NCBI GenBank assembly: GCA_025766275.1
Contig: JAFKAC010000008.1
Span: 744,001 to 808,000, forward strand
Source: Lactarius indigo
Lineage: Eukaryota; Basidiomycota; Agaricomycetes; Russulales; Russulaceae
Direction: 5' to 3'
DNA: 64,000 nt
Below the pieces are notes generated by a model. It did not search any database, was not told the DNA's origin, and worked only from the letters and a program-made list of their open reading frames with translations. The position numbers were made by a program, and so were the translations under genes. Shown piece by piece: positions 45,372 through 56,600 of the stretch (the first letter of the stretch is position 1; each line of letters starts with the position of its first letter).

Positions 45372-45679
45372 ATAGGCGGTCTTTTCTTTTTACCTCGGCC
45401 TATTGATTATCGTATGTTATCGAGTTCTCCCGTTTTCTTCTCTGCTCTCTGGTGACCGGTGTCTACTTTGTTTCCTCCCATTATAGTTGCACTGCACGTA
45501 CACATTATACTCGTAAGCTGCATAGTCTACATTTTTTTGCATTGTGTCCGTTTCTTTCTGTACTTGGTAAGGTCGATTAAGGATTGACGGACGTCTAATG
45601 GAAGTCATCCTGCAATACGGATTTGAGCGCGCAAAACGCACTCCCGTACCCCCCTCTTTTTACCACGAGGAAAGAAAGT

Positions 45680-47239
45680 TTAAGCGGCTGTAAAATCAAG
45701 TTTGCGCGCGATATTGCGTGACATCTCGTGCCCGCTCAGCTTACGCTTGAGCTTTTTGGGAGGGGCGGCCGCAGCCTTGACGCCTGGCCCGGCACCACCA
45801 TTGAGGTCAACATTCCCGTCGACCTCGTCGAGTGGCCGAGAAGCAGCGGCGGCGGTCTGTGCGATAGTCTTGGGTAGTTTGGAGGGATGTGTCGGGTATG
45901 GGAGGGCAAAGAAGTAAGGATGATGAAGGGCCTGGATATCGACACGTCTGATAAGAAGACTAGCCGAAGGCCGAAGAAGAAAGAAGGGGAGCTCACATCT
46001 TTGGCGCTTATCCGTTTCCGGGGCTCGTAGACGATGCACTTGCTCAGAAGATTCAGGGTGTCCGCGGTTGCGGCGGTGAACAGGTCACGCAGCGGCGTTC
46101 TTGGAAATTGCCCGACTGATACGTAATCTGGTAGTTTGGTATGGCCCTGTGGCGTTGGACAATCACGATGATTCGACGCTCGCTTGAGCCGCACATGCAC
46201 ATACCGGCCATTCCTCTTCGGTCGGCGTGCCAAGTGCACGGAATATGGTCTTCAACTGGTCCATGTCGCTTTCGCCGGGGAGATAAGGGGTGCGCAACAT
46301 GAGCTCCGCGAATATGCAGCCGACGGACCAGATGTCGACGGCGGTACTGTAGTACCGGCAACCGAAGAGCAATTCCGGCGGCCTGTACCATCTGGTAGGT
46401 GCAGGTATCGTATCAGGGGCACAGTCGGTTTTTGGGGACAAAAGAAAGTAGGGGGAAGTGAGGTTCGGATGCACGTACCGTGTGATCACCTGACAGGTCA
46501 TTTTATATCCCGGGTCTGCAGCGTCGCGGGCGAGGCCAAAGTCAGCGATTTTCAATTGACCGTCTGATGCTATGAGCAAATTGTTTGGTTTTAAATCCTG
46601 CAAGGAGCATCAGAGAGGGGGGGAGAAAAAGAGGGGAAGGGGTCGAGAGAGAGGCACGCACTCGATGCAGGATAAAGTTTCGATGGCAAAATTCAAGACC
46701 ACGGAACATCATAGCCATCCAGCTTTTGATATCTGCGGGCAGAAAGACGAGCGAGCGGTCCTTGATGATCATCTCCAGGTCGGTATCGAGGAACTCGAGC
46801 ACAAGGTTCAGATTGGTCTTTGAGGAGAACACGTCCAAAAGCTTTTCCGGGACACGTGCTGAGCCAGAGAGTGGTCAGGGGATGGAGCGTACGGCGCACC
46901 TACTTCAATGACATTTGGGTGATGCAGTTCACGCAGGTACTTGACCTCTCGCACGGCGGACATGTCGAGACCATCCTTGAATTGACCAACTTTGATTTTC
47001 TTAATGGCGATTTTTCGACCGGTTGCGAGCTCTCGTCCTGTGCACACAGTCTTCAATACACTGCGTTACCACCAACAAGGCCACGTACCCCGATAGACGA
47101 CGGCATAAGTACCTTCTCCGACTTTCTGGTCTTTGACCCTGTGAGGTTACGTGTGTCGGGGTTATGTTAGAAGTCATGTCCCGGGGAAGGCGCACCATCT
47201 CTTCTGTCTTTCTGCGTTGGCCTTCTCCACTGCGTCCAT
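45680..47239 (-). CDS. KIN28: CDK7/Kin28-like TFIIH kinase
   Basis: The start at 47239 reads [15 protein letters not shown]. Then [17 protein letters not shown] (glycine loop), [20 protein letters not shown] with the catalytic Lys, and [24 protein letters not shown] text. The catalytic loop [32 protein letters not shown] and the T-loop [17 protein letters not shown] follow. DLKPNNLLI (rather than DLKPENLLL) is characteristic of CDK7. The C-terminal tail is lysine-rich ([11 protein letters not shown]) and ends DFTAA at 45680. The kinase phosphorylates the RNA polymerase II C-terminal domain as part of TFIIH and activates other CDKs. About eight short introns interrupt the gene. Confidence 0.88.
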
Positions 47240-47550
47240 GAGGGGGACAGACCGTGGATACTTGGGATTCCTTATTAGGTCGCGGAAGATCTCGAACTTG
47301 CGGCACGGGGTTCCGCTAATCGGCACAGGAACAAGTGTCAAGGCCTAGCCGGAGGCGATTACTCTAAGCGCGTTCTGTCGCAGATCCAATGTCCGCTAGC
47401 CGCGTCGCTCGCGGTGGGATGCTTGGTTGGGAACAAACGAAGTGTGAACAAGGCAGAAAGAAGACAAACACAACCATGATGATGTAGATAGCTGACACAG
47501 GTACAACCCAGAATTTCTAACTACTGTAGTCACTTGTCCATGTTCATGAA
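47240..47550. other. Spacer between FAD monooxygenase 3' end and CDK7 promoter
   Basis: 311 bp containing the CDK7 promoter and the 3' end of the upstream minus-strand gene. No clear TATA box or gene. Confidence 0.4.
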
Positions 47551-49411
47551 TCATGAAAATTCGTGAATTACGTCTATGCGCGCACTGATGCCTACTTCCA
47601 GGGGGCGGAACGGTGACTCAACATCTGGGTCATGTATACCCAATGACCGCTCGCGAAGGATGCCCCACTGTACCCACCAGTCGTCTGCCGCATCGAACGC
47701 ATTGTACGCCCATGTTTCACATACCTGTCCCCACAGGCCCAAGTACGCATCGTCGTCCCATTTTGCCTGCCCCGCGTATAAAAGCTTCTGCATTTCCTGG
47801 TCCCGCGCCCTTTGCTCAGGCCCAGGGGGGAACATGGTTTGTGAAACGTGTGTCAATTCCACTCGATGGAGGAAGTCCGCGCGATCTCGACGGATGGTTT
47901 CGTACGCTCTCACCAGAAGCGGAATGTGATCGAATCCGCGTACGTACGAGAAGAGCGTGCTGAACACGGCGGCGCTCTCCACGGATAGGCTACCGCATTG
48001 TGAGCTACAAGGCTGCAAGGAATCAGGGTTGTTCTCCGCACGTATACAGAAGACGAGATGGGGTGTACGAACGATGAGGGGGCGCGAGGATTCTCCGACA
48101 AGAACAATGCGATTTGATTCATCAGACCAATTCTCAATGTTGGGCCAATCAAAATATCTTTGCCAGCAAACGGCATCGACCTTTTCAAACATCCTAGCCA
48201 GCCTGTCGAGTCTGGTGAGCCATGAACCATACTGGATTTGAGATCAATCGTACCTGTCATCTAAAGCCATATCAGACAGCTTTAGTGACTTAGTTGGCAA
48301 ATTAGGAATCCAGCCTTCCGGAGCGTCAGGATCTTCTCGATCCCAGTATAGGTGGACCGCATATTCCCTGTCGTGTGCCTGGAACGAGGTTCAACATCGT
48401 CTGGATAGACACCCGCTTCTACGCTTTCCAAGACTCACAATCGGATGACCTAAAACGAGGTAAATGGCAGGCGACGTGGCATACAACCAACAGGTATATC
48501 GATGAAATCGACCCACCCGAACAAGCCCGACCTGGGCCAAACCAATATGACCATGAGGACGCCAACTCGTCAACATCGACTCTGTCATCCTCCAAAAGAC
48601 TTTTCATCGAAATATTCCCCGAGAACACGACGGTATCCGTTGCTCGAGGTTCGACACGTTTTCTCTGAACGGAATTTCGGATTGTGCTGTGTTGGCCATC
48701 GGCACCGATTATGATATCGGCGTGGAGGACGGTGCCGTCACGCAATTGCACTGACGGTCTGGATGACCCCCGAGCAGGTGGTGAGGCTACACGTACGTCG
48801 GCATTGAATATTACCTCAGCCCCTGCTCGTTTAGCAGCATCGTACAAAATTCGGTGGAGGTCATTGTACTGCAGTCGCACGAATCAGTACGTCATGCCAA
48901 GGTAACGACAGATGACCTGGACGCACGCGCATCATGTAGAACTTGGCGCCGCTGTCTTGTATCACAGGCTCGGCCCATTGAAGGAATCCGATCAGTTTGC
49001 CGGTCTCAACTGAATGGACAATAAGATTAGCAAGCAACAAGGCAAGAAGCAAGAAAGGGGTGAGACATGACAAAGACAAAGGATGACCAACGTACAATCC
49101 CAAAGATGTGACCCTTCACGAACAAGAGATGCCGTTTTCCTTATTTCCTCTTCGAGACCCCATCCCACGAGTATTTTTGTCACGTTTGGCGGAAGTCGTA
49201 TACCCGCAGCGGGTTCCCCAAACCTCGAACTTCTCTCGAGAACGCGAACCTTATGACCAGACAAGGCAAGACCGATGGCAGTCGATAGTCCAGCGATGGC
49301 TAGGGGGGGGATTAAGTAGATATACACCAGACACAGGGGAAAAAACTAACCGCCACCAACGATGATAAAATCCAGCTTGAATGGTGCCGACCTCCTAGAT
49401 GATGGTAACAT
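47551..49411 (-). CDS. FAD-dependent monooxygenase, salicylate-hydroxylase-like
   Basis: The start at 49411 gives MLPSSRRSAPFKLDFIIVGG, and after the first intron AIAGLSTAIGLALSGHKVRV with LERSSRFGEPAAGIRLPPNV, an FAD-binding Rossmann fold. Later come YNDLHRILYDAAKRAGAEVI, the ADGxxS-type motif DIIIGADGQHSTIR, and VLVGESSRPLI, which replaces the common GDAAHP motif. The C-terminal part is helical. The class A flavin monooxygenase family hydroxylates aromatic acids or polyketide-like substrates with NAD(P)H; the substrate here cannot be told. No biosynthetic neighbours are seen. Ends at 47551. Confidence 0.82.
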
Positions 49412-49918
49412 GCTTCACAACTTCACAATAAAGAGATTAGAATCAGAAACACGTGGATAACGGAAGGGTAATGAAACGATGTGAGGGACCTCTGGAAGAG
49501 GGGCCTGGGTGTAACGGAGGAAAGGGCTGAGATCACAGGGCCTTATTTATGAGCGGATGTTGAAGAGCATGGCTGAAGCGGGATCTTATGCTACCGACGG
49601 CCATTTAGGAAAGTTCAATTCATCGGCTCCGCGAGTGTCTCTGAGTGACACCCGCGCCGGTAACCTGCACACACATGCCGATACCTCGAAGTACACGGAA
49701 CCCCTGTCAAACGGTGGAAATTAGTGCGGAAAATGGGCGCAATGCGATAGACGTCAATTTGTGTGTAGGCTGCATTATAACACATCATCAAATGATCATC
49801 ATGATGAAGATCTGGGGCGACTTGTCGGGCAACTGGGCTTCGGTGTCACGCCGTGTCACTGTGACATGTGACACACCACCTTGTAACTCGCAACGAGGAC
49901 GGGTCTCACTCGGACAAG
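49412..49918. promoter_or_regulatory. Divergent promoter FAD monooxygenase / SGF73
   Basis: 507 bp between divergent starts. It holds a cluster of GTGTCAC motifs at 49843-49874 close to the SGF73 start and the near-palindrome ATGATCATCATGATGAAG near 49791-49808. No gene was recognised. Confidence 0.55.
49843..49874. promoter_or_regulatory. GTGTCAC motif cluster with inverted copy
   Basis: GTGTCAC occurs at 49843-49849 and 49853-49859, and its inverse GTGACAC at 49868-49874, with a further GTGACAT half-site between. The second and third form an inverted repeat with an 8-bp spacer, 45-76 bp upstream of the SGF73 start codon. This looks like a binding site for a dimeric transcription factor; no factor can be named. 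Confidence 0.45.
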
Positions 49919-51126
49919 ATGACGCTTAAGCTTAGGCTCAAACAATCCCCATCGCCCACACCACTCGTCTTTGACAACCTACCCCCTACTCCCCCCCCTT
50001 CTTCACCCCCTGTGTCCCTATCTGCTTTACCCCCACCTACATCATGGCTAACCGCGCGCGACATGAAGATCTTTGGTGCAGACCCCCTCAAAAGCACGTC
50101 CGAGATTGGTATCGTGCAATGTAAGGACTGCGCAAAACCCATTCTTCGCAGTGCTGCTGCAGAACATGCAGGTGCAGTTGCATCATCCGTCGTGTTCTAC
50201 GACTGGTCGCTTACTTGTACTAGACAATTGCAAGAAGTACGACTTTGAGAAGAACGGCTCCAAAGGAAAGGCCGATGATGGTGAGTGGCCCATCACTGCC
50301 CCTCTAACTCTATCAATTGATTCGTGTTCAAGCAAAGGGCAAGAAGCGCAAAGGGGAGGATTTTGATCCGAACGATCCGAACGCGCCAAAGTCAAAGAAG
50401 GCAAAGGCCGCAGCCAAGGTCACGAAGGGTCGGTTTAAGGGTCCTTTTGACCCCGACAGACATTGTGGCGTCATCAATGACAAGAACCTACCGTGTTCCC
50501 GCTCGCTCACTTGCAAGTCGCACTCTATGGGTGCAAAACGTGCCGTCAAAGGGCGTTCAAAGGATTACGACGAACTTTTACTCGAGTGGAACCGCGCTCA
50601 CAACCCAAATTGGGTCGAACCGGTCAAGCGCGAGAGTAAGAAGGAGCGCAAGGAGAAAAAGGAGCGAGAGAAGCGCGAGCGGAAACAACGGGAGCTGGAG
50701 GAACTCGCCAAGAGGAAAGGTATCGACCTCAGCAAGCCAGGTGCGGAGGCACAACTGGAGCAACTCAAGTCGTCTACCAAGAAGAAAAAGAAGGTGGAGC
50801 ATTCCTCGATTGCCACCGGAGGTGCCAACGCCCATGCATCTGGAAACAACGCGAGGGTAGACGATGAACATGGTGCCGAGAATCTTGCTGATCTAGATTC
50901 GGAGGAAGAACTGGATTCAATGACCAAGAGCGTTCGCCTGGCGTCAGAAGCAAGCTTGCTTGGAGTCCCCTTAGCCATCCCGTCCGATGCCGGGTCCTGG
51001 TTCGTCGTACGAAGAGAACGCCTACGGACCTGTCGAGATCTCTTCGCCGGTGCCCTAATGAAAGGCGGTGCATCGAGCATCGGTGCTGCAGGCGCCGCTG
51101 CCCGACTCGGTACCGGGGCTGGTTGA
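49919..51126 (+). CDS. SGF73: SGF73/ATXN7-like subunit of the SAGA deubiquitinase module
   Basis: The start at 49919 reads MTLKLRLKQSPSPTPLVF. Three exons follow. The first includes SEIGIVQCKDCAKPILRSAA with EHADNCKKYDF across an intron, a C2H-type zinc knuckle. The second module is the SCA7 zinc-binding domain: DRHCGVINDKNLPCSRSLTC with KSHSMGAKRAV and KDYDELLLEW. A long Lys/Glu-rich helix follows (KRESKKERKEKKEREKRERK). SCA7-domain proteins anchor the Ubp8 deubiquitinase to SAGA. An earlier in-frame ATG at 49868 exists but overlaps the GTGTCAC cluster and adds no conserved text. Confidence 0.85.
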
Positions 51127-51481
51127 AAAACCCACACGTTCCTCGCTTATGTTTGCTCAGCATCCGTGGTGAAATTCACTTCGTTCCCGTCTCCACCCTT
51201 CGAAAACGTGAGCCGATCCGCCACGTGGGGTTCTCATAATCGACTGCGCGATGAGACGTCAACAACATCAATTTTTCCCGCATTAGCAACACTTGCGAGT
51301 CGCCCGGCTTCCTTTTAGCCATATCTTTCACCGCGGTGTGGTGTTTTAGCGCATGGTGATCATTAGTAGAGATGCGATGGCCCAGTCATTGACACTGGAT
51401 CCTGTACCTATCACAACGATTTGGGGTGACTAAAAATTTCCCTACCATTACGGTGTGCAGAGAGATCGGTCACCCGCCCGT
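51127..51481. other. Convergent spacer SGF73 - hydrolase
   Basis: 355 bp between convergent 3' ends; no recognised feature. Confidence 0.45.
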
Positions 51482-53242
51482 CTATAGGCCAGCCAACAAA
51501 TCGCCCCCTTGTTTGGCCACAATCGTCCCACCGTCTCCGATCTCCTGACAACCAAGATCGTCGTTCCCAACCTCCACCAGCCAGCCATCTCTCCACTCGA
51601 TCGATTTAACTTTTCTGGGCTCCAAGTGTATGCCCTCTCCCGTTGCCTTGAACCACTCGAGCGCGGGTCGCCTTGCCCAGCGATTCGCCGCCCCACCAGA
51701 CTGGAACCAGCCCATGTGGCCGCCTCCGCGAGTGACAACGAGCGTGAACCACTCGTTCCGGTCGTAATCCCGTGGCGCACACTGAGAGATGGGGTCGTCG
51801 TCCGAGTTGAGAGCCAGGAAGGGTATGCGGATCGCGTCGAGCTTGTCGTGGCTCGACGAGTACTTGTAGTATGCCCACACGTCCTCGAATGGAAACGGCG
51901 GAGAGGTGCCCCCGGAATGCACTGTGACGAGTGAGTCGAATTGGAACACCGTGAGGCGCGAGTGTGACATGAGGGCGGGGAGTGCTTGAGCAAATCGGGA
52001 ATCGGGGAACTGGCGGATGGAGTCGACGTGACGATTGACGAGGTTCTTGAGATTAGTCCCGAGGCTTTTGGAATACACGCGGCGGGTAAACCAGTCGTCT
52101 TCTAGACTACGCAAGAAGCGTGTTAGTAGGCCGCGGAGAGGTGAAAGGCGTTTCGAGGATCTACCCCTGTCCTGTCTTCAGTATATCCCATGGCTGGTCC
52201 CGTGTATCAGCAACGAAAACGTGAGCGAAAATTTGGGGTGGATACACACACAAGCGAGTGTGCAGGCTGAGACGAGGCGGCACGATTCACCCTCTTCGGC
52301 AACGTATCGCGTCAATATGTTGGCACCGAGAGAGAATCCAAGTCCGAGGAGAGGTGCATGGGGATACAGCTGCGCGATATAAAGGATCGCCTGTCGAAAA
52401 TCGTCCGTGTGGCTGAATCCGTAGAGCTGAGGACTAGTCAAAGGCACTCCGGCACCTAACCATACCTGAGAGATGGTACACAAACCCTTTTTAAAAAAGA
52501 AAGTTACGCACATCCTCGAAAGTTGACAACTACAGCACGATATCCGAGGCCACCCTCCTCTACTGGTGCGACTGCAGGAGCGATGATGTTCCGGACATAT
52601 GCTTCATGCGAACCTATTCTAGCTTGTTAGGAACGACTGGGCCCGCGACACCGCTAAGAGTCCAATGCTTCATCAGCGCACCGCCTGTGAGACCATGTAG
52701 AGCAACGACAACGGGTGTTGTTTTGTCAAATGTGCGTCCAGCGGCGGCCGGTGGTGTGAAATCCACCCCGCTGCAGAAGAAAGGGCTGTTTGTTAGTCAG
52801 TTGATAGTTCGAGAAGATGTATACACACAGAGTTCCACCATCTTTGAGTCTGAGGAGCTTCCTGTGCAGATTATGACTATTCCATCCAAGGTAGGGGCAG
52901 AATAGCGTAGGTAACGAACCTGTCATACACTACTGGATCTGCGTGAGAAAAGTCGCCGACGACTGCATATCCGGTCTGTAAGTGGCCACTGCAGAGTCCT
53001 GGGTGAGGAGGCCTACGTACGACGGCGGAGAAGACGTACTTGAAAAGCCACCAGGCTGCCTTGAAGGGTGTGAGTACGCTTGGACACCGGGTCTCGATTA
53101 GCGTACGGAGCGAGATCTTCTCTGGCTCTGTATCCCTGAGCAATCCCCGTCTCTGGACTACGACCTGTGCGGGATTTTGTGGCCAGGTGACTCTGGAGCG
53201 GGAACTAGAACCGACGGGGAAACGCGAAAGGAAGGAACCCAT
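51482..53242 (-). CDS. YheT/EMB8-type alpha/beta hydrolase (EEB1/EHT1-like)
   Basis: Exon joins from MGSFLSRFPVGSSSRSRVTW (53242) give CPSVLTPFKAAWWLFK, SGHLQTGYAVVGDFSHADPV-VYDR, VVVALHGLTGG (oxyanion region), YRAVVVNFRGC, LYGFSHTDDFRQAILYIAQL and the nucleophile elbow GLGFSLGANIL (G-x-S-x-G). Later SRLTVFQFDSLVTV, FLALNSDDDPI (acid) and TRGGGHMGWF (catalytic His) complete the triad. NFRGC and SGHLQT are hallmarks of the YheT family, which in yeast includes the ethanol acyltransferases/esterases Eeb1 and Eht1. An in-frame ATG at 53407 would add 55 residues of unconserved text; 53242 is preferred. Confidence 0.85.
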
Positions 53243-53637
53243 CGGCGGGTGGGAGGATGTGTGCCAAATCCGAAAAAAAATTCGGACGCTCGAGTGGCGC
53301 GGCCAGCGCTTAGAATTGAGAAGTGGTTGGGGAAGACGATAGATGAGCTCTGCCTGAATCCAGGCCTTTCCCAGGGTGAGTGACGTGTCGGTGGTCAATG
53401 CAGGCAAGTGGGTTCTGAAAGTGGTTTTTTTTTGGTTAGAAACTGGAGGGTGCTAGGGTACAGCCCCGGATTGGGTGCAGATAATGACGTCAAGGTCGTC
53501 TATCCTAGCGCCTGGCATCCGATGCCAGAGCATTCTATTCTGCTATCCTATAAGACCCAACGCCTCCATTTCAACCGTTCTTTCCTCTCTTCTTCCCATC
53601 CTCCACTCGCTCACCGCCGCCATTTCCGTCGCCTGAA

Positions 53638-56600
53638 ATGGCCGCAGCAAAGACTAAATCAAAATTGGTCACCCCGCATGGCCACCCCACTTTGACTATT
53701 CCTAGAAACAACCACACGCCCCCTTCCTCATCAGGTCCATCGCCCACAATCGCAAAGACACCCAAGACACCTGCGGATGAAGGAGTAGACTTTTTCGAGT
53801 CATCAATAAAGCACGGCGAAGCACCTGTCCGTGTATACGAGTTACCACTAGAACCAGATGGGGGGCCAAGCAAGAGTCGAGAGGTAAGTTGGTTCGAGCC
53901 GAATATATGCGCTGTCATACTGATAACCTTTGCGCAGTACATACGTCTCCCTCTCGCAGATGTTCCGTATATTCTCCGCGTCTCGCTGGAAGCGGGTACT
54001 CCAGCGTCTAGAAACGGCGTGTTCAAAACAAATTTCCCCCTCGACGGCGGCGTGTTTGACCGCAATAGGTTCGCTGAACGAAAGTAAGCGCGTGCGGTGC
54101 TTCTCTCTCTGCTCAGTATGAAATGAAAAACGCGTTCACAGGCTCCCCACGAATGTTTCAAAACCTATCCAAATTGATCTTCCCATATCCCATGCTGGCG
54201 CCTTTGCTTATTGGGTTGAGTACGACGATGTGACTCCCGGCAATCGTATTACCGGTAGACAGGGCTACTTTAACATTGATCCACTCCTTCGAATCAAGGC
54301 ACGCACGCCAATCCTCGGAAGTGACTCGCAGCATTTACTACCCACCGATGGCGGCGCAGTGATAAAGGATGAGATTATCAACCTCCCTCTCTCCGCTGTC
54401 TCTCTTCTCAGCACCGTCTCTAAATGGATGGGCCCCGTGTCCAAGTGGCCAGACTTTTTCGCAGAAGCTAGTGAGAGAGGGTATAATATGTTGCACTGGA
54501 CACCACTCCAGGAACGGGGCGAAAGCAACTCTCCTTACTCGATCAAAGACCAGCTCCGCTACGAACCGAGCATGTTCAGTGACCCCCAGTCTGTTGCAGA
54601 CGATGGCGGTGTCGCAAAGATCGAGGAAGTGTTGGGCCTCGCCCGTGACCGATACGGTCTCCTCCACCTGACCGACGTAGTCCTCAATCACACTGCTAAT
54701 AATAGTGTTTGGCTCGAGGAGCACCCAGAGGCTGGTCAGTCAATTGTTTCGGTCGTATCTTTCCTCATGACTCTTAAGACCTTTCTATCTTATAGGTTTC
54801 AGTCCACTCAATTTCCCACATCTTATTCCCGCTCTCGAGCTCGATGACGCTATCATTGAGTTTTCTGGTTCGCTCAAGGATCACGGCTTACCTACTGCGG
54901 TCACGTCAATGGATGATGTGGAACTCCTCTTGGATGCCTTCCACGACTACGTCCGACAATTCAACTTCTGGCAATATTACGTCCTCGATGTCAAGAAAGA
55001 GAAGGAGTCGGTCAAGGCCGCCCACTTTTCTGGCGAGATCAAACCATGGGAAGGACCTGACGTCAAAGGCAAGAGTGCGGCCGAACTTGCAACAATCTTG
55101 CGCGCGTACCGTGACGGAGAATTCCTCCAGGGGCTGTCAAAATACGCGAAACGATTTGGCGTGACTGTGGATGGCGCTGTCGCGGCTGGTTTCATCCTAG
55201 CCGCACGTGGGAGTGACGCGGAGCTCGTAAACGCGTGGGGCGACGTTGTGGACGCGTTGAACCTGCCGCTTTACCAGGAGTGGGAGGAAGATGTCAAGAT
55301 TGCTTTGGAGAATATCAAGAATCGCTTGAAGTACACTCGTCTCGACGATAATGGTCCAAAGATGGGTGAAATTACCAGAAAGTCAGTACCCAACTCCGTT
55401 TTTTGTGACGAGAGCTAAAGTAACCATAGGTCTCCGATTATGGAGTCCTATTTCGTTCGTGTTCCCGGAGCTGAGAAGGAACCCCTCAAGTACTCTCTCG
55501 CTGTAAATGGGTGGTTGTGGAACGCAGACCCTCTCGCCAATTTCGCTCTTCTTCCATCCAGAGCTTATTTTCAGCGTACGGTCATTGCTTGGGGCGATTG
55601 CGTAAAGCTCAACTACGGTTCGTCTCCTGAGGACTCACCATTTCTTTGGGAGCATATGACCGAATACGTGACCTCCCTCGCCCGCATTTTTACCGGTTTC
55701 CGGCTCGATAACTGCCACTCGACCCCACTACACGTTGGCACGACACTCCTTGACCGCGCGCGTACTGTCAATCCCAACCTTTATGTCGTCGCTGAGCTGT
55801 TCACCGGAAGTGAGGACATGGACACTGTATTCGTGAGCAGGCTTGGTATCAACAGCCTCGTTCGTGAAGCTGGAAACGCATGGGACCCTAAAGAGTTCTC
55901 TCGCATCACCTGGCGCTATGGCCTCGGGAAACCTTTCGGCTCCATGGACGGCGCTTGCCTTACATCGTCCTCGTATGTTGCCTCTCCAACTGTCTCAGGG
56001 CGTGGGCCCATCCGGCCATGTGTCATCTCGCCAATCTTTGGCTCACTACCGCATGCGCTGTTATACGACCAGACACACGACAACGAATCGACAACCAGCA
56101 AGCGTTCATCAGAGGATACACTTTCGACAGCAGCCATTGTCGCGTTTTCCTGGTGCGCGACAGGTAGCGTGAAAGGCTACGATGAGGTTTATCCACGGTT
56201 GCTAGAGCTCGTCCGAGAGACTAAACTATACGAACTTGTCGGGCTTGGCGACGCCGAAGGGAAACAATTCGGACGTGGAGGGATTGCCGTCGCAAAGAGA
56301 CTGTTAAATAGTCTGCATCGGGAGATGGTCCTGGGGGGATTTGAGGAAGGCCACGTCCACCAAGAGAATGATGTACGCCGGATCGACTGTTGCACTGTGC
56401 TGGACTAATTGCTGACTTCTTGTCCTCGCAGTATCTTGTCATACATCGCGTGCAGCCAGGTACTCAGAAGGGCTACCTTCTCGTAGCGCACACAGCCTTT
56501 CCTTCTTCCCGAGGCTCGAAGGACCGTGGTTTCAGTAAGTCCCTTTCATGTATTGTATCATTTATACCCATGGCCAAACAGTTGAACCAACCCGCCTTCG

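Noticed and set aside
48000..49411. Secondary-metabolite cluster around the FAD monooxygenase
   Set aside because: Neighbours are CDK7 and SGF73; no synthase, P450 or transporter is nearby.
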